DNA of 19,878 nucleotides from J088 sp003695505 [NCBI: Candidatus Dadabacteria bacterium] (GCA_003695505.1 RFIY01000049.1:1-19878); one strand, 5' to 3'. Numbered from the stretch's first letter, positions 1 to 7,326 are shown. A program made the numbers and translations. Notes: a model not told the origin generated them from the sequence alone.

Positions 1-1
1 C

Positions 2-604
2 AGACGTATCCTCGATGCAGCGCTGACGTGCTTTAACCAAAACGGCTACCAGAACACATCCCTGGCGGATATCGCCCGCGAAGCTGGCGTATCCAAGGGA
101 CTCGTCCACTACCATTTCGAGTCCAAGGAAAATCTCGCGCTCGCCGTCGAGCAGGACGTCATCGACCGGCTGTTCCGGCGTGTCGTCGAGACGATTCGCC
201 CGTTGAAACCGTCGCTGAAGCATGCGCTCTGGGCGCTCGATGAAGTCTGGGGTGATGTGCGCGCCCATCGACACATGGCGCCAATGGCCATCGACCTGGC
301 GGCCCGCTCCCTGACCGATGCCGATCAGAAACAGCGCATGTCCGACCTGCTCGACGGCGTCAGCAACCTGTTGTCGACAGGTGCCGCAAGCGTGCTCGGT
401 CCATTGGCGGATGGGAGCCCTGTTGCGCCAGATACGCTTGGCGACATCTTGCTGATCCTCTTTGGTGGCATGGCGATCGGCGATGCGCTGCTCGAAGACG
501 AGGCGCGTATGGACCGCACCTGGAATGCGATGCGAACGATGATTCTTCAATATGTGCTCCAGCAGCCCGTAACCCCGGAGGTGCCTGATGCTGAACCAGC
601 CTGA
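2..604 (+). CDS. TetR/AcrR-family transcriptional repressor (5' end missing)
   Basis: The reading frame is open from the window edge and 200 residues are visible; the start codon lies upstream. The N-terminal helix-turn-helix is clear: TSLADIAREAGVSKG followed by LVHYHFESKENL, the typical TetR recognition helix and the conserved YxxFxSKExL stretch. The rest is a helical ligand-binding domain, which diverges between family members, so the ligand cannot be read. The stop codon lies 17 bases inside the downstream di-iron gene, so the two are translationally coupled. TetR proteins commonly repress their own operon, so the likely target is the promoter upstream of this window. Family assignment is secure; the effector is unknown. 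Confidence 0.93.
   Translation, partial: RRILDAALTCFNQNGYQNTSLADIAREAGVSKGLVHYHFESKENLALAVEQDVIDRLFRRVVETIRPLKPSLKHALWALDEVWGDVRAHRHMAPMAIDLAARSLTDADQKQRMSDLLDGVSNLLSTGAASVLGPLADGSPVAPDTLGDILLILFGGMAIGDALLEDEARMDRTWNAMRTMILQYVLQQPVTPEVPDAEPA
577..581 (+). promoter_or_regulatory. Shine-Dalgarno GGAGG for the di-iron gene
   Basis: GGAGG lies 6 bases before ATG 588, within the last codons of the TetR gene. It fixes the start and shows coupled translation of the two genes. Confidence 0.75.
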
Positions 605-1778
605 TCCCCTGATCGACAGCCGCAAGAATGCCCGCGCGCGTTTGAACTGGCGCATCTATGAAACGGCGACGCCGATTCTGTCCGAAGTCTACAGGCGCGC
701 GTCTCCGCTGTTGCGTCAACGAGTCAAGCGGCGTTCCACGTCGGGATACGACCCGGATATCTACGGGTTCAAAGGTGGCGAACTCAAGCGCCTGACGTCG
801 AACAACTACGAAAAGGCGCTGCGTAACATCTGGAAGGCCGAGATCCATGCACCGTTCCTTGGGGTGCGCGACGCATCGAAACTGGAGAAGGCCGGTGCGT
901 CCGTGCTGGAGGAGCAGCGCGAGACCGTTGAGCTGATGAAGGTCGCGACCTCGGAGCAGGTGCGCAAGGAATTCGAGGATGCCTTTTCTCCCGAAGAGCG
1001 AGAAGCGATCGGCTGGTTGATGTCGCTGATCGGCCACGGCGAAGCCTATGCGCTGCTGACCAGCTCGCGGCTGATTTCTGTGGTCGACGGGACCGGCGCG
1101 CGGCTGGGGATGGCGATGCAGGTCATGGAGGAAGCCAAGCACTTCATGGTGTTGCGGGCGATGCTGAAATTCCTTGGGATCGACCAGAACATCAAGGATA
1201 GCGCCTACATGCTGTTCGAACGGATCGCCGCGGCTCCGCCGTACACGATGATGTTCGGGATGAACGTCGTGCTGGAAAGTTTTGCGACGACTTTGTTTGC
1301 ACAATTCGCCGATTATCCAGGCTTGAGGCACATCGTGCATGTGTTCCACATGGATGAGGCACGCCATGTTGGTTTTCCCAAGACCTACGCTGCCGAAGGC
1401 ATGATGCCTGAATGGGTGTCGACGAAACGGAGCGAGAAGCTGCGGCGCGCGGCGTTGCTGCTGCCGGCGTTGCCATTGATATTCGATTACAAGCCGCATT
1501 TCGAGGCGGTTGGAATCGACTGCTTCGGCTTTTTCGGCAAGTTCCTCGCCAAGTCGGCGCGACTGGCCGATGATACCGGCTTTTACCTGCCGCGCCCGTC
1601 AGAGGAGCTGCTCGCGGAAATCAATCTGCTGTTCAACGCCTACACATTGACTTACGAGCCGGAGCGCTACGAAGGCTACCGCGACTACACGCGCCTTGGC
1701 AAGAATGAATACCGCAAGGACATCATGGAGCGTGAAATCGCGACCTTTGGCGCCAGGGTATTTGGTCTGGACGGCTGA
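588..1778 (+). CDS. Ferritin-like di-iron oxygenase-type protein
   Basis: The 396-residue protein carries a complete set of carboxylate/histidine di-iron ligands spaced as in ferritin-like oxidases: Glu152 (HGEAYA), Glu182 and His185 (EEAKH), Glu230 (VLESF), and Glu257 and His260 (DEARH). Two ExxH motifs plus two single glutamates on four helices are the hallmark of the ferritin-like superfamily, which includes R2-type oxidases, acyl desaturases and AurF-type N-oxygenases. The substrate cannot be told. No signal peptide or obvious membrane span is present, so it is probably cytoplasmic. ATG 588 follows a perfect GGAGG at 577-581 with 6 bases of spacing, inside the 3' end of the TetR gene. A strong terminator follows. 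I infer a TetR-controlled oxidation or hydroxylation, perhaps of a lipid or aromatic compound. Confidence 0.85.
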   Translation: MLNQPDPLIDSRKNARARLNWRIYETATPILSEVYRRASPLLRQRVKRRSTSGYDPDIYGFKGGELKRLTSNNYEKALRNIWKAEIHAPFLGVRDASKLEKAGASVLEEQRETVELMKVATSEQVRKEFEDAFSPEEREAIGWLMSLIGHGEAYALLTSSRLISVVDGTGARLGMAMQVMEEAKHFMVLRAMLKFLGIDQNIKDSAYMLFERIAAAPPYTMMFGMNVVLESFATTLFAQFADYPGLRHIVHVFHMDEARHVGFPKTYAAEGMMPEWVSTKRSEKLRRAALLLPALPLIFDYKPHFEAVGIDCFGFFGKFLAKSARLADDTGFYLPRPSEELLAEINLLFNAYTLTYEPERYEGYRDYTRLGKNEYRKDIMEREIATFGARVFGLDG

Positions 1779-1797
1779 GTCCGGAATCGTTTACACT
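1768..1797 (+). promoter_or_regulatory. Weak candidate promoter before the terminator
   Basis: TGGACG (1768-1773) and TACACT (1792-1797) are 18 bases apart and resemble -35 and -10 boxes. A start near 1804 would sit just before the terminator at 1812, so transcripts would be attenuated or would read through into the crotonase-rsmD pair. Sequence match only. Confidence 0.3.
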
Positions 1798-1811
1798 GTC
1801 GTCTGGACACC

Positions 1812-1839
1812 GCCCCGGCAGGCTGCCGGGGCTTTCTTT
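1812..1839 (+). terminator. Strong intrinsic terminator
   Basis: A perfect 9-bp GC-rich stem (GCCCCGGCA / TGCCGGGGC) closes a 3-base GGC loop and is followed directly by TTTCTTT. It ends the TetR/di-iron transcript 33 bases past the di-iron stop codon, and lies only 22 bases before the next start codon. Confidence 0.88.
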
Positions 1840-1861
1840 ATGCGGCGTAAGGAGTGCGTAA

Positions 1862-2644
1862 GTGAACCAGGGTCGCGTCATCGAGCGCCTGGAGGATCAG
1901 GTGCTCTGGCTGGAAATCGACAATCCAGAACGAAGAAACGCGGTAAATCCGGCAATGCTTGATGCGCTCAGTGCGATGATCGAGCGTGTCGATCAGGCGC
2001 AGGTGCGCTGCATCGTATTGACCGGCGCCGGGGATCGGGCGTTCTGTTCCGGATATGACCTGTCAGGGTTACCGGAACAGGGAGATGGCGATACATTCGC
2101 CGGCGCGGAAGCGCTACGCCGGGCCTGCGACGCGCTGATGGCGGCACCTGTCCCCGTGATTGCGGCGCTGCAGGGCGCCTGCTTCGGCGCCGGGGGCGAG
2201 CTGGCGGTGTCATGCGACCTGCGTTACGCGGCCGATTCGCTGAAGATGGCGATGCCACCTGCGCGCCTTGGGATCATCTATGACGAGGCCGGTCTGGCGC
2301 GGTTCGCCCAGGTGGTCGGCGATGCCGCCGCACGCGAGCTGTTTTTTCGGGGTCGACCGGTGGACGCGGTCTGGGCCGACCGTAATCGGTTCGTGCAAGG
2401 CGTTTTCCCCGCCGCGGAGCTCCACGAGGCAGTTGACGCGATCGCGCGCGAAATTGCCAGCAACGCGCCGCTTGCCATCCGCGGGATGAAGGCGATCCTG
2501 GATGCTGCGCGCACCACACAATTTTCGGAGCAGGAACATGTGCGCTTTCGGCAACTGCGGCGAAGCGCCTTCGCCAGCGAGGACTACCGCGAAGGCGTTG
2601 CGGCGATGCAGGAGAAGCGCGCGCCGGAATTCCGGGGTCGCTGA
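1862..2644 (+). CDS. Enoyl-CoA hydratase/isomerase (crotonase) family protein
   Basis: The 260-residue length is that of a single-domain crotonase. The oxyanion-hole segments are present: GDRAFCSGYDL at about 57-67 and GACFGAGGELAVSCDLR at about 105-121, followed by RLGIIYDEAGLARF. Glu114 aligns with the first catalytic glutamate of rat crotonase (Glu144). The position of the second glutamate (Glu164, in QPEI) appears to be Ala134 in MPPARLG. Classical hydration is therefore doubtful, and an isomerase, decarboxylase or other acyl-CoA role is possible. GTG 1862 is preceded by AAGGAG at 1849-1854 with 7 bases of spacing. The stop is 2 bases before rsmD, so the two are cotranscribed. The substrate is not identifiable. 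Confidence 0.88.
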   Translation: MNQGRVIERLEDQVLWLEIDNPERRNAVNPAMLDALSAMIERVDQAQVRCIVLTGAGDRAFCSGYDLSGLPEQGDGDTFAGAEALRRACDALMAAPVPVIAALQGACFGAGGELAVSCDLRYAADSLKMAMPPARLGIIYDEAGLARFAQVVGDAAARELFFRGRPVDAVWADRNRFVQGVFPAAELHEAVDAIAREIASNAPLAIRGMKAILDAARTTQFSEQEHVRFRQLRRSAFASEDYREGVAAMQEKRAPEFRGR

Positions 2645-2646
2645 CG

Positions 2647-3219
2647 ATGCGCGTGATCGCCGGACAGTGGCGCGGGCGGCGTCTGCCGCCTCCGCCGTCG
2701 GGAACGCGTCCGACTCCGGAGCGTGCGCGTGAAGCCCTGTTTTCGATGCTCTATTCGCGTGGCCTCGAAGGGAGTCAGGTGCGTCTGCTCGATCTCTTCT
2801 GCGGTAGCGGAGCGATCGGCATCGAGGCGCTCAGTCGCGGGGCGGGCACGGTTGGTTTCGTCGATCGCAGCCGTCGTGCCCTGACACAGATCGAACGATT
2901 TGTACGCAACATCGACGAATCGCGCCGTTTTCAGACGCGGGCGCTCGACCTGCCGCGGCAGATCCCGCAGCTCGCGGCGTTGCGGACCGAGGAACCCTAC
3001 AACGTCATTTTCTGCGACCCGCCGTTTTCTGCGCCGTTGCCGCCGGCGGTGCTGTTGCACGATCCGGTCATCGATGAGTTGTTCGACGCGAACGGGCTTG
3101 TTATCTGGGAGCAGCAGGCGCACGACGACCCCGAGGCCTATGCGCAGGTACCGGGCTGGGAGACGGTCGACGAGCGGCGTTACGGACGCGTGCGCTTCTG
3201 GTTCTACAGGCGCGAGTGA
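2647..3219 (+). CDS. rsmD: 16S rRNA (guanine-966-N2)-methyltransferase RsmD
   Basis: The protein has 190 residues. The N-terminus MRVIAGQWRGRRL and TRPTPERAREALFSML (21-35) are the family signature. The SAM-binding motif I LLDLFCGSGAIGIEALSRGA spans 47-66. The catalytic N-methyltransferase motif DPPF is at 124-127. RsmD methylates the exocyclic amine of G966 in 16S rRNA on the assembling 30S subunit. The start codon is 2 bases after the crotonase stop. The gene converges on coaD with only 16 bases between the two stops. rsmD and coaD are neighbours in many bacteria but often on the same strand; here they face each other. Confidence 0.95.
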   Translation: MRVIAGQWRGRRLPPPPSGTRPTPERAREALFSMLYSRGLEGSQVRLLDLFCGSGAIGIEALSRGAGTVGFVDRSRRALTQIERFVRNIDESRRFQTRALDLPRQIPQLAALRTEEPYNVIFCDPPFSAPLPPAVLLHDPVIDELFDANGLVIWEQQAHDDPEAYAQVPGWETVDERRYGRVRFWFYRRE

Positions 3220-3235
3220 ACAGCGAGGGGGCGCG

Positions 3236-3727
3236 TCAGCGCGGCGCCAGTTTTTCGACGAGTTTGCGTTCGACGTGTTCCGGCACCATGCCGCGAACAC
3301 TACCGCCCATCGCGACGATTTCGCGGATCAACGAGCTGGCCACATGGGCATACTTGCCTTCGGTTGCCAGAAATACCGTGTCGATATCCGCCCACAGTTC
3401 CTTGTTGGTCAGCGCCATCTGGAATTCGTATTGAAAGTCGTTGACCGACCGCAGCCCGCGCAGCAGCAGACGCGCATCGATCTTGCGTGCATACTCGACG
3501 AGCAAACCTTCGAAGGCATCGATGCGAATGTTGTCGATGTGCTGCGTGGCCTCGCGAATCAGTTCGATACGTTCATCTGTCGAAAAGACACCATTCTTGG
3601 ACGTGTTGCGTGCAACCGCGACGACGAGCTCTCCGACGATGCGTGCGCCGCGCTCGATGACGTTGAGATGGCCGTAGGTCAGCGGGTCGAAACTGCCTGC
3701 GTAGATCGCACGCGGCGTAATACTCAT
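3236..3727 (-). CDS. coaD: Phosphopantetheine adenylyltransferase
   Basis: From ATG 3727 the product is 163 residues, close to the usual 159-165. It transfers AMP from ATP to 4'-phosphopantetheine, the penultimate step of coenzyme A synthesis. Family motifs are present: IYAGSFDPLTYGH (8-20, containing the nucleotidyltransferase TxGH), RGLRSVNDFQYEFQMA (about 90-105) and SSLIRE (132-137), which matches the ISSTxVRE loop. The reading frame also allows a GTG at 3736. ATG 3727 is preferred because it overlaps the stop of the upstream PLP enzyme as ATGA and has GGAG 8 bases upstream. The overlap shows coupled translation. Confidence 0.95.
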   Translation of the reverse strand: MSITPRAIYAGSFDPLTYGHLNVIERGARIVGELVVAVARNTSKNGVFSTDERIELIREATQHIDNIRIDAFEGLLVEYARKIDARLLLRGLRSVNDFQYEFQMALTNKELWADIDTVFLATEGKYAHVASSLIREIVAMGGSVRGMVPEHVERKLVEKLAPR

Positions 3728-4899
3728 GTCGAACACTCCAGTGCCTGTTCGAGATCTGTCCAGAGGTCGTCGACGTCTTCCAGTCCTACGCTGAGCCGGA
3801 TCAGATCGGCTTCGAGGCCGGGTACGCTTCCAGGGTCATCCGGGTCGCCGACCAGCAATGCCGGTATTTGCGCCATGCTTTCACAACCGCCGAAACTGGC
3901 TGAGTGAGCAAACAGGCGGAGCGCATCGAGAATCCGTCGCGCGACATCAGAACCGCCGTGCGGCCGGAAACTGACCACGCCACCGCGGCCTTCGGCCGGC
4001 AGGCCTCGTTCCGGGGCAGGCTCCGGATACCAGATTTCCGCGACGCCGGGATGAGCACTCAGGCGCTGCGCCAGTTCTGCGGCCGTTGCGGACTGGCGCC
4101 GAAACCGCAGATCCAGCGTGCGCAGTCCCCGCTCCACCAGCCAGGCCTCCAGGGGCGCACAATTGCAACCCAGTGCACCCAGCAGTTCGTTCAGGGGCGC
4201 GATCAGCGACGCCGGTCCGGCAATGGCCCCGGCCAGGACATCGTTGTGACCGGAAAGGTATTTTGTGGCGCTGTAGACAACCAGGTCGGCACCGTGCTCG
4301 AGTGGACGGCTCAGCAGCGGGCTGCTGAGGGTGGCGTCCACGAGCAGGAGCCCTCGGGCGTCTCGTGCGATCTGCGCCAGCGCACGCAGGTCGGGGGCGC
4401 GGAGGTGCGGATTGGTCGGAAACTCCGTAAAAATCAACGCGCAACGCTCCGAACCGACGGCCTCGGCGACGTCCTCTGCACGCTCGGATCGCGCAACGAC
4501 AACTTCGATGCCATAGCGGGGCGCGAGCTGCCCAAGCATCACTGACGTGCCACGATAGTGGTCCGGCGTCAGCACGACGCGGGCACCCTGGCCGCACAGC
4601 GCAAGGACGCAGAGTGCCTGGGCCGCCATGCCCGATGCCGTCAGCAGTGACGCCTCCGCGCCGCATACGGCGGCAAGACGTTGTTGCGCGACGTCGATCG
4701 TCGGATTGCCGTACCGGGCATATTCAGGGAAGTCGAGTTCGCCGCGTCGCTGAGCGAGGAGCTGGTCGACGGTGTCGAATCGGAATGTGGAACTCTGACT
4801 CAGCGGCGGGGTCAGGCTCTGTTTCCAGTAGTGCCGATCGCGGCCTCCGTGGACCGCCCGGGTTCCCGGGCCACTGCTGTCCAGCGTGCTGTCCGTCAT
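3724..4899 (-). CDS. Cys/Met-metabolism PLP-dependent enzyme, cystathionine gamma-synthase type
   Basis: The 391-residue product matches the length of MetB/MetC-type enzymes. The fold-type I PLP motifs are visible: YARYGNPT (60-67), TASGMAAQ (87-94, phosphate cup), Asp188 in VDATLSSP (pyridine-nitrogen contact) and SATKYLSGH (210-218), with Lys213 as the Schiff-base lysine. The usual VDNTFATP is altered to VDATLSSP. In this family, gamma-synthase, gamma-lyase and O-acylhomoserine sulfhydrylase cannot be separated from motifs alone; an N-terminal TRAVHGG is compatible with any of them. It lies 44 bases downstream of tRNA-Leu on the same strand with no clear terminator between, and shares an ATGA overlap with coaD. 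The Shine-Dalgarno is weak. Confidence 0.87.
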   Translation of the reverse strand: MTDSTLDSSGPGTRAVHGGRDRHYWKQSLTPPLSQSSTFRFDTVDQLLAQRRGELDFPEYARYGNPTIDVAQQRLAAVCGAEASLLTASGMAAQALCVLALCGQGARVVLTPDHYRGTSVMLGQLAPRYGIEVVVARSERAEDVAEAVGSERCALIFTEFPTNPHLRAPDLRALAQIARDARGLLLVDATLSSPLLSRPLEHGADLVVYSATKYLSGHNDVLAGAIAGPASLIAPLNELLGALGCNCAPLEAWLVERGLRTLDLRFRRQSATAAELAQRLSAHPGVAEIWYPEPAPERGLPAEGRGGVVSFRPHGGSDVARRILDALRLFAHSASFGGCESMAQIPALLVGDPDDPGSVPGLEADLIRLSVGLEDVDDLWTDLEQALECST

Positions 4900-4943
4900 T
4901 CGTTCCAGTTCCCGACGGCGCGACGTTGTGCGTCGCAGAAGAT

Positions 4944-5028
4944 TGCGAAAGGGGGGACTCGAACCCCCACACCCTTAACGGGCACAGGAACCTGAATCCT
5001 GCGCGTCTACCAGTTCCGCCACTTTCGC
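4944..5028 (-). tRNA. tRNA-Leu (anticodon CAG)
   Basis: The reverse strand folds as a class II tRNA. The acceptor stem is GCGAAAG/CTTTCGC, and the D-arm region is GCGGAACTGGTAGACGC. The anticodon stem CAGGA/TCCTG encloses the loop TTCAGGT, giving anticodon CAG. A long variable arm and the T-arm GGGGG-TTCGAGT-CCCCC follow, with discriminator base A. The long variable arm and the CAG anticodon identify leucine, reading CUG codons. The CCA end is not encoded: the genome reads ATC after the discriminator, so CCA must be added enzymatically. Confidence 0.96.
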
Positions 5029-5039
5029 ATCGTAAAGGG

Positions 5040-5045
5040 AGTGTA
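5040..5045 (-). promoter_or_regulatory. Candidate -10 box of tRNA-Leu
   Basis: On the minus strand TACACT lies 11 bases before the first tRNA base, the right distance for a short 5' leader. No good -35 match is visible 16-18 bases further upstream. Confidence 0.4.
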
Positions 5046-5100
5046 CACGCGATGACACGGCGTCCGCATCACCAGCACAGGAAGTTCAAGGTACCACAGG

Positions 5101-5217
5101 TTGCCAGAAATCGGCAATCGAAATTTCGTTCAGTGGCGAGACTGTGTGGTAATCTGAACGGCAAGAACCGACCTCAAGGGCAGCCGCTCATATAATCCAC
5201 CGGGCGTTCTTGCCCGG
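5101..5217. promoter_or_regulatory. Palindrome-rich control region between tRNA-Leu and rnr
   Basis: The 258-bp divergent gap (5029-5286) holds no convincing gene. It contains several inverted repeats: TTGCC/GGCAA (5101-5105 and 5113-5117), the 10-bp palindrome CGAAATTTCG (5119-5128), CGTTCAG/CTGAACG (5127-5133 and 5154-5160), GGCAAGAAC/GTTCTTGCC (5160-5168 and 5206-5214) and the hairpin CCGGGC/GCCCGG (5200-5217). The nine-base repeat straddles the rnr -10 box, which suggests an operator or a structured leader. Its function is unknown. Confidence 0.4.
5168..5196 (+). promoter_or_regulatory. Candidate rnr promoter
   Basis: A perfect TATAAT (5191-5196) with a weak -35 (CCGACC, 5168-5173) at 17 bases. 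A start near 5203 would give a leader of about 85 bases containing a GC hairpin. GTGACAG (5222-5228) and CTGTCAC (5262-5268) could pair within the leader. Confidence 0.55.
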
Positions 5218-5286
5218 GATCGGTGACAGGTCCCGGTTCTCTGTCGCCTGAGGCGGCGCCACTGTCACAGAAACAGTACGAGGAAT

Positions 5287-7269
5287 ATGTCCACCAGGAA
5301 GAGTCAGAGCGAATCGCGCGAGAATATCGTTCGCGGCCGGGTAGACCTGATGCCCGATGGCGTCGCTGTATTGCGGACGCGAGATACCCCGAGAAAACCA
5401 TTGAGGTTATCCCTGGAGGCCTTGCCGGAGGACGTTGTGGACGGCGATCTGATCGAGGTCGAGCTGCGTGGCCGCAAACCGCGCTTCGTTCGCGTCGTCA
5501 GTCGCGAGGCATTCGAGTTTGAGGGCAAACTGGAACGCCGTAACGGCAAGCTCTACATCATTCCCGACACCGAAATCACGCGCGCACCCGTGTTTGTGCC
5601 GCGCAAGGAACACAGCAAGGTTTCGGATTGCCCCGATGGCGCCCCGGTGCGGGCGCGGATGCGTGGCGTCCGTGGACGGGATATCCGTCCGGTGGCCGAG
5701 GTGGTCGACGTGCTGGAGGGGCAGACGGCTCTGGAGCGCGTCATGGATCGCGTCTGCGATGAGTACAACATCCGGCGCGATTTCCCTGCGAATGTGCTCG
5801 ACGAAGCCGCGGCCCTTGTGCCGCGGACGTTCGAACAGGGTGACGATTTCGTGGCCGACCTCAGGGACCTTCCGTTTGTCACCGTCGACGGGGTTCACGC
5901 GCGCGACTATGACGACGCGATCTGGGTTCGTCAGGACGGTGAAGGGTTTGAGGCGATCATTGCGATCGCGGACGTGTCTGGTTATATACGGGAAGGCAGC
6001 CAGATCGACACCGAGGCGGTGCGTCGCGGAACGAGTGTATATTTCCCGCATCGAGTCTACCCGATGCTGCCGGAGCGGCTCAGCAACGACCTGTGCAGCC
6101 TCGTCCCGAAGCAGGACCGACCCGTCATGGCCGTGCGGCTGCGATTCGACGCCGAGGGGACCCGTACCGGCGCGGAATTGCTCGAAGGATGGATTCACAG
6201 CCATGCCCGCCTGACCTATGGCGGTGTCAACAACTGGCTGGCCGACGGCGACATCGCGGCGCTCGGCAGTGACGTGCCGTCCCAGGTTCCGGACGTGGTT
6301 CGTGCCGCGCATCGGCTCGCCGAGTGTCGCTGGGCACAACGCCGACGCCGGGGGGCGCTCGACTTCGACCTGCCGGAACCGGAATTCGTGATCGGTCTCA
6401 ACGGCGAGATCTCCGAAATCCTGTTTCGCGACAGAGGTCCGGCGCAGCGGATGATCGAGGAACTGATGATCGCAGCCAACGAGGCAGTAGGCGAGCTGCT
6501 GACCGAGGCGGGACTGCCGGTCGTGTATCGGTGCCACGCCGCGCCGCCGGAAGACAAGTACACGTTTTTCCGACAGTTCGCGCACAATCTTGGATTCGAT
6601 GTGCCGGCACGCCCCTCACCCGAGGCGCTCCAGGAAGTCACGCTGGCGGCGGCCGGTACGCCGTGGGAACGGGCCGTCAACGTGCTTGTGCTGCGCACGA
6701 TGTCGATGGCCGAATATTCGACCGAGAACATCGGGCACTTTGGTCTGTCGCTCGACCACTATTGCCACTTCACCAGCCCGATCCGGCGCTATCCGGATCT
6801 GATCAATCATCGTTGGGCCAGGCACTATCTGCGGCGTGGCGGGATGCCGCGCCGCAAGGTAGAAGAGGTCCGGCGACGACTGCAGGAGCTGGCGCGCGAA
6901 CTGACCGAGCGAGAACGCCAGGCGGAATATGCCGAACGCAACTTTGCGCGATCGCTGAAGGCGCAGTTCCTTGCCGGGCGGACAGGCGAACGGTTCCGCG
7001 GTGTCGTTTCTGGCGTCGCAAAATTCGGGATCTTTGTCGAACTCGAGGAATATCTGATCGACGGACTGGTTTCGGTGCGCGATCTGGGGAACGATTATTT
7101 CGTATTCGACGAACAGCGTTTTGAGCTTTGGGGCCGGCGCACCGGCCAGCGTTTCCGGATCGGAGATCTCGTCGAGGTGACGCTGACAGGCATCAATGTC
7201 GAAAAAGGACACATCGATTTTCGATTAGAGCAGCATGATCCGCTATCATATGGGCGATCCGGATCGTAG
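5287..7269 (+). CDS. rnr: Ribonuclease R-type exoribonuclease (short form)
   Basis: This is a 660-residue RNB-family 3'-5' exoribonuclease. Two N-terminal OB/cold-shock domains span about 14-145. The RNB catalytic centre is FVTVDGVHARDYDDA (197-211), with Asp201, Asp207, Asp209 and Asp210 as metal ligands. HFTSPIRRYPDLINHR (494-509) carries Arg500, and a C-terminal S1 domain spans about 568-648. The ARDYDDA and GHFGLSLDHY-HFTSPIRRYPD wording favours RNase R over RNase II. The protein lacks the N-terminal helix-turn-helix and lysine-rich tail of the 813-residue E. coli enzyme, so its size is closer to RNase II. ATG 5287 is the only upstream start available. Its AGGA (5281-5284) is unusually close, 2 bases from the ATG. 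Confidence 0.92.
   Translation: MSTRKSQSESRENIVRGRVDLMPDGVAVLRTRDTPRKPLRLSLEALPEDVVDGDLIEVELRGRKPRFVRVVSREAFEFEGKLERRNGKLYIIPDTEITRAPVFVPRKEHSKVSDCPDGAPVRARMRGVRGRDIRPVAEVVDVLEGQTALERVMDRVCDEYNIRRDFPANVLDEAAALVPRTFEQGDDFVADLRDLPFVTVDGVHARDYDDAIWVRQDGEGFEAIIAIADVSGYIREGSQIDTEAVRRGTSVYFPHRVYPMLPERLSNDLCSLVPKQDRPVMAVRLRFDAEGTRTGAELLEGWIHSHARLTYGGVNNWLADGDIAALGSDVPSQVPDVVRAAHRLAECRWAQRRRRGALDFDLPEPEFVIGLNGEISEILFRDRGPAQRMIEELMIAANEAVGELLTEAGLPVVYRCHAAPPEDKYTFFRQFAHNLGFDVPARPSPEALQEVTLAAAGTPWERAVNVLVLRTMSMAEYSTENIGHFGLSLDHYCHFTSPIRRYPDLINHRWARHYLRRGGMPRRKVEEVRRRLQELARELTERERQAEYAERNFARSLKAQFLAGRTGERFRGVVSGVAKFGIFVELEEYLIDGLVSVRDLGNDYFVFDEQRFELWGRRTGQRFRIGDLVEVTLTGINVEKGHIDFRLEQHDPLSYGRSGS
7244..7249 (+). 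promoter_or_regulatory. Weak candidate -10 box for the PilZ-AMIN gene
   Basis: TATCAT inside the last codons of rnr. The surrounding GCTATCATAT is identical to the sequence of the tatA candidate promoter on the other strand at 13750-13759. No clear -35 box is present. Confidence 0.25.
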
Positions 7270-7326
7270 CGCCGGGCGTGCGCCAGACGGCGCCCCCGGA
7301 GCGAGGCGCCAACGGGAGCAGGCCAC

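Noticed and set aside
360-1499. Long minus-strand open frame opposite the di-iron gene
   Set aside because: His/Arg/Gln-rich shadow of a well-supported gene on the plus strand; no domain or ribosome site.
4920-4936. Hairpin GCGACG/CGTCGC between tRNA-Leu and the PLP enzyme as a terminator
   Set aside because: No T-run follows in the direction of transcription and the stem is only 6 bp.
5223-5522. Plus-strand open frame starting at GTG just ahead of rnr
   Set aside because: It overlaps rnr out of frame for most of its length, has no recognisable domain, and turns Arg-rich as GC-rich shadow frames do.
5407-6585. Long minus-strand open frame opposite rnr
   Set aside because: Antisense shadow; the plus-strand frame carries the complete RNB catalytic motifs.
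7294-7310. GGCGCC repeats before the PilZ-AMIN gene as a terminator for rnr
   Set aside because: The stem is possible, but no T-run follows, and GGCGCC is common in GC-rich DNA.
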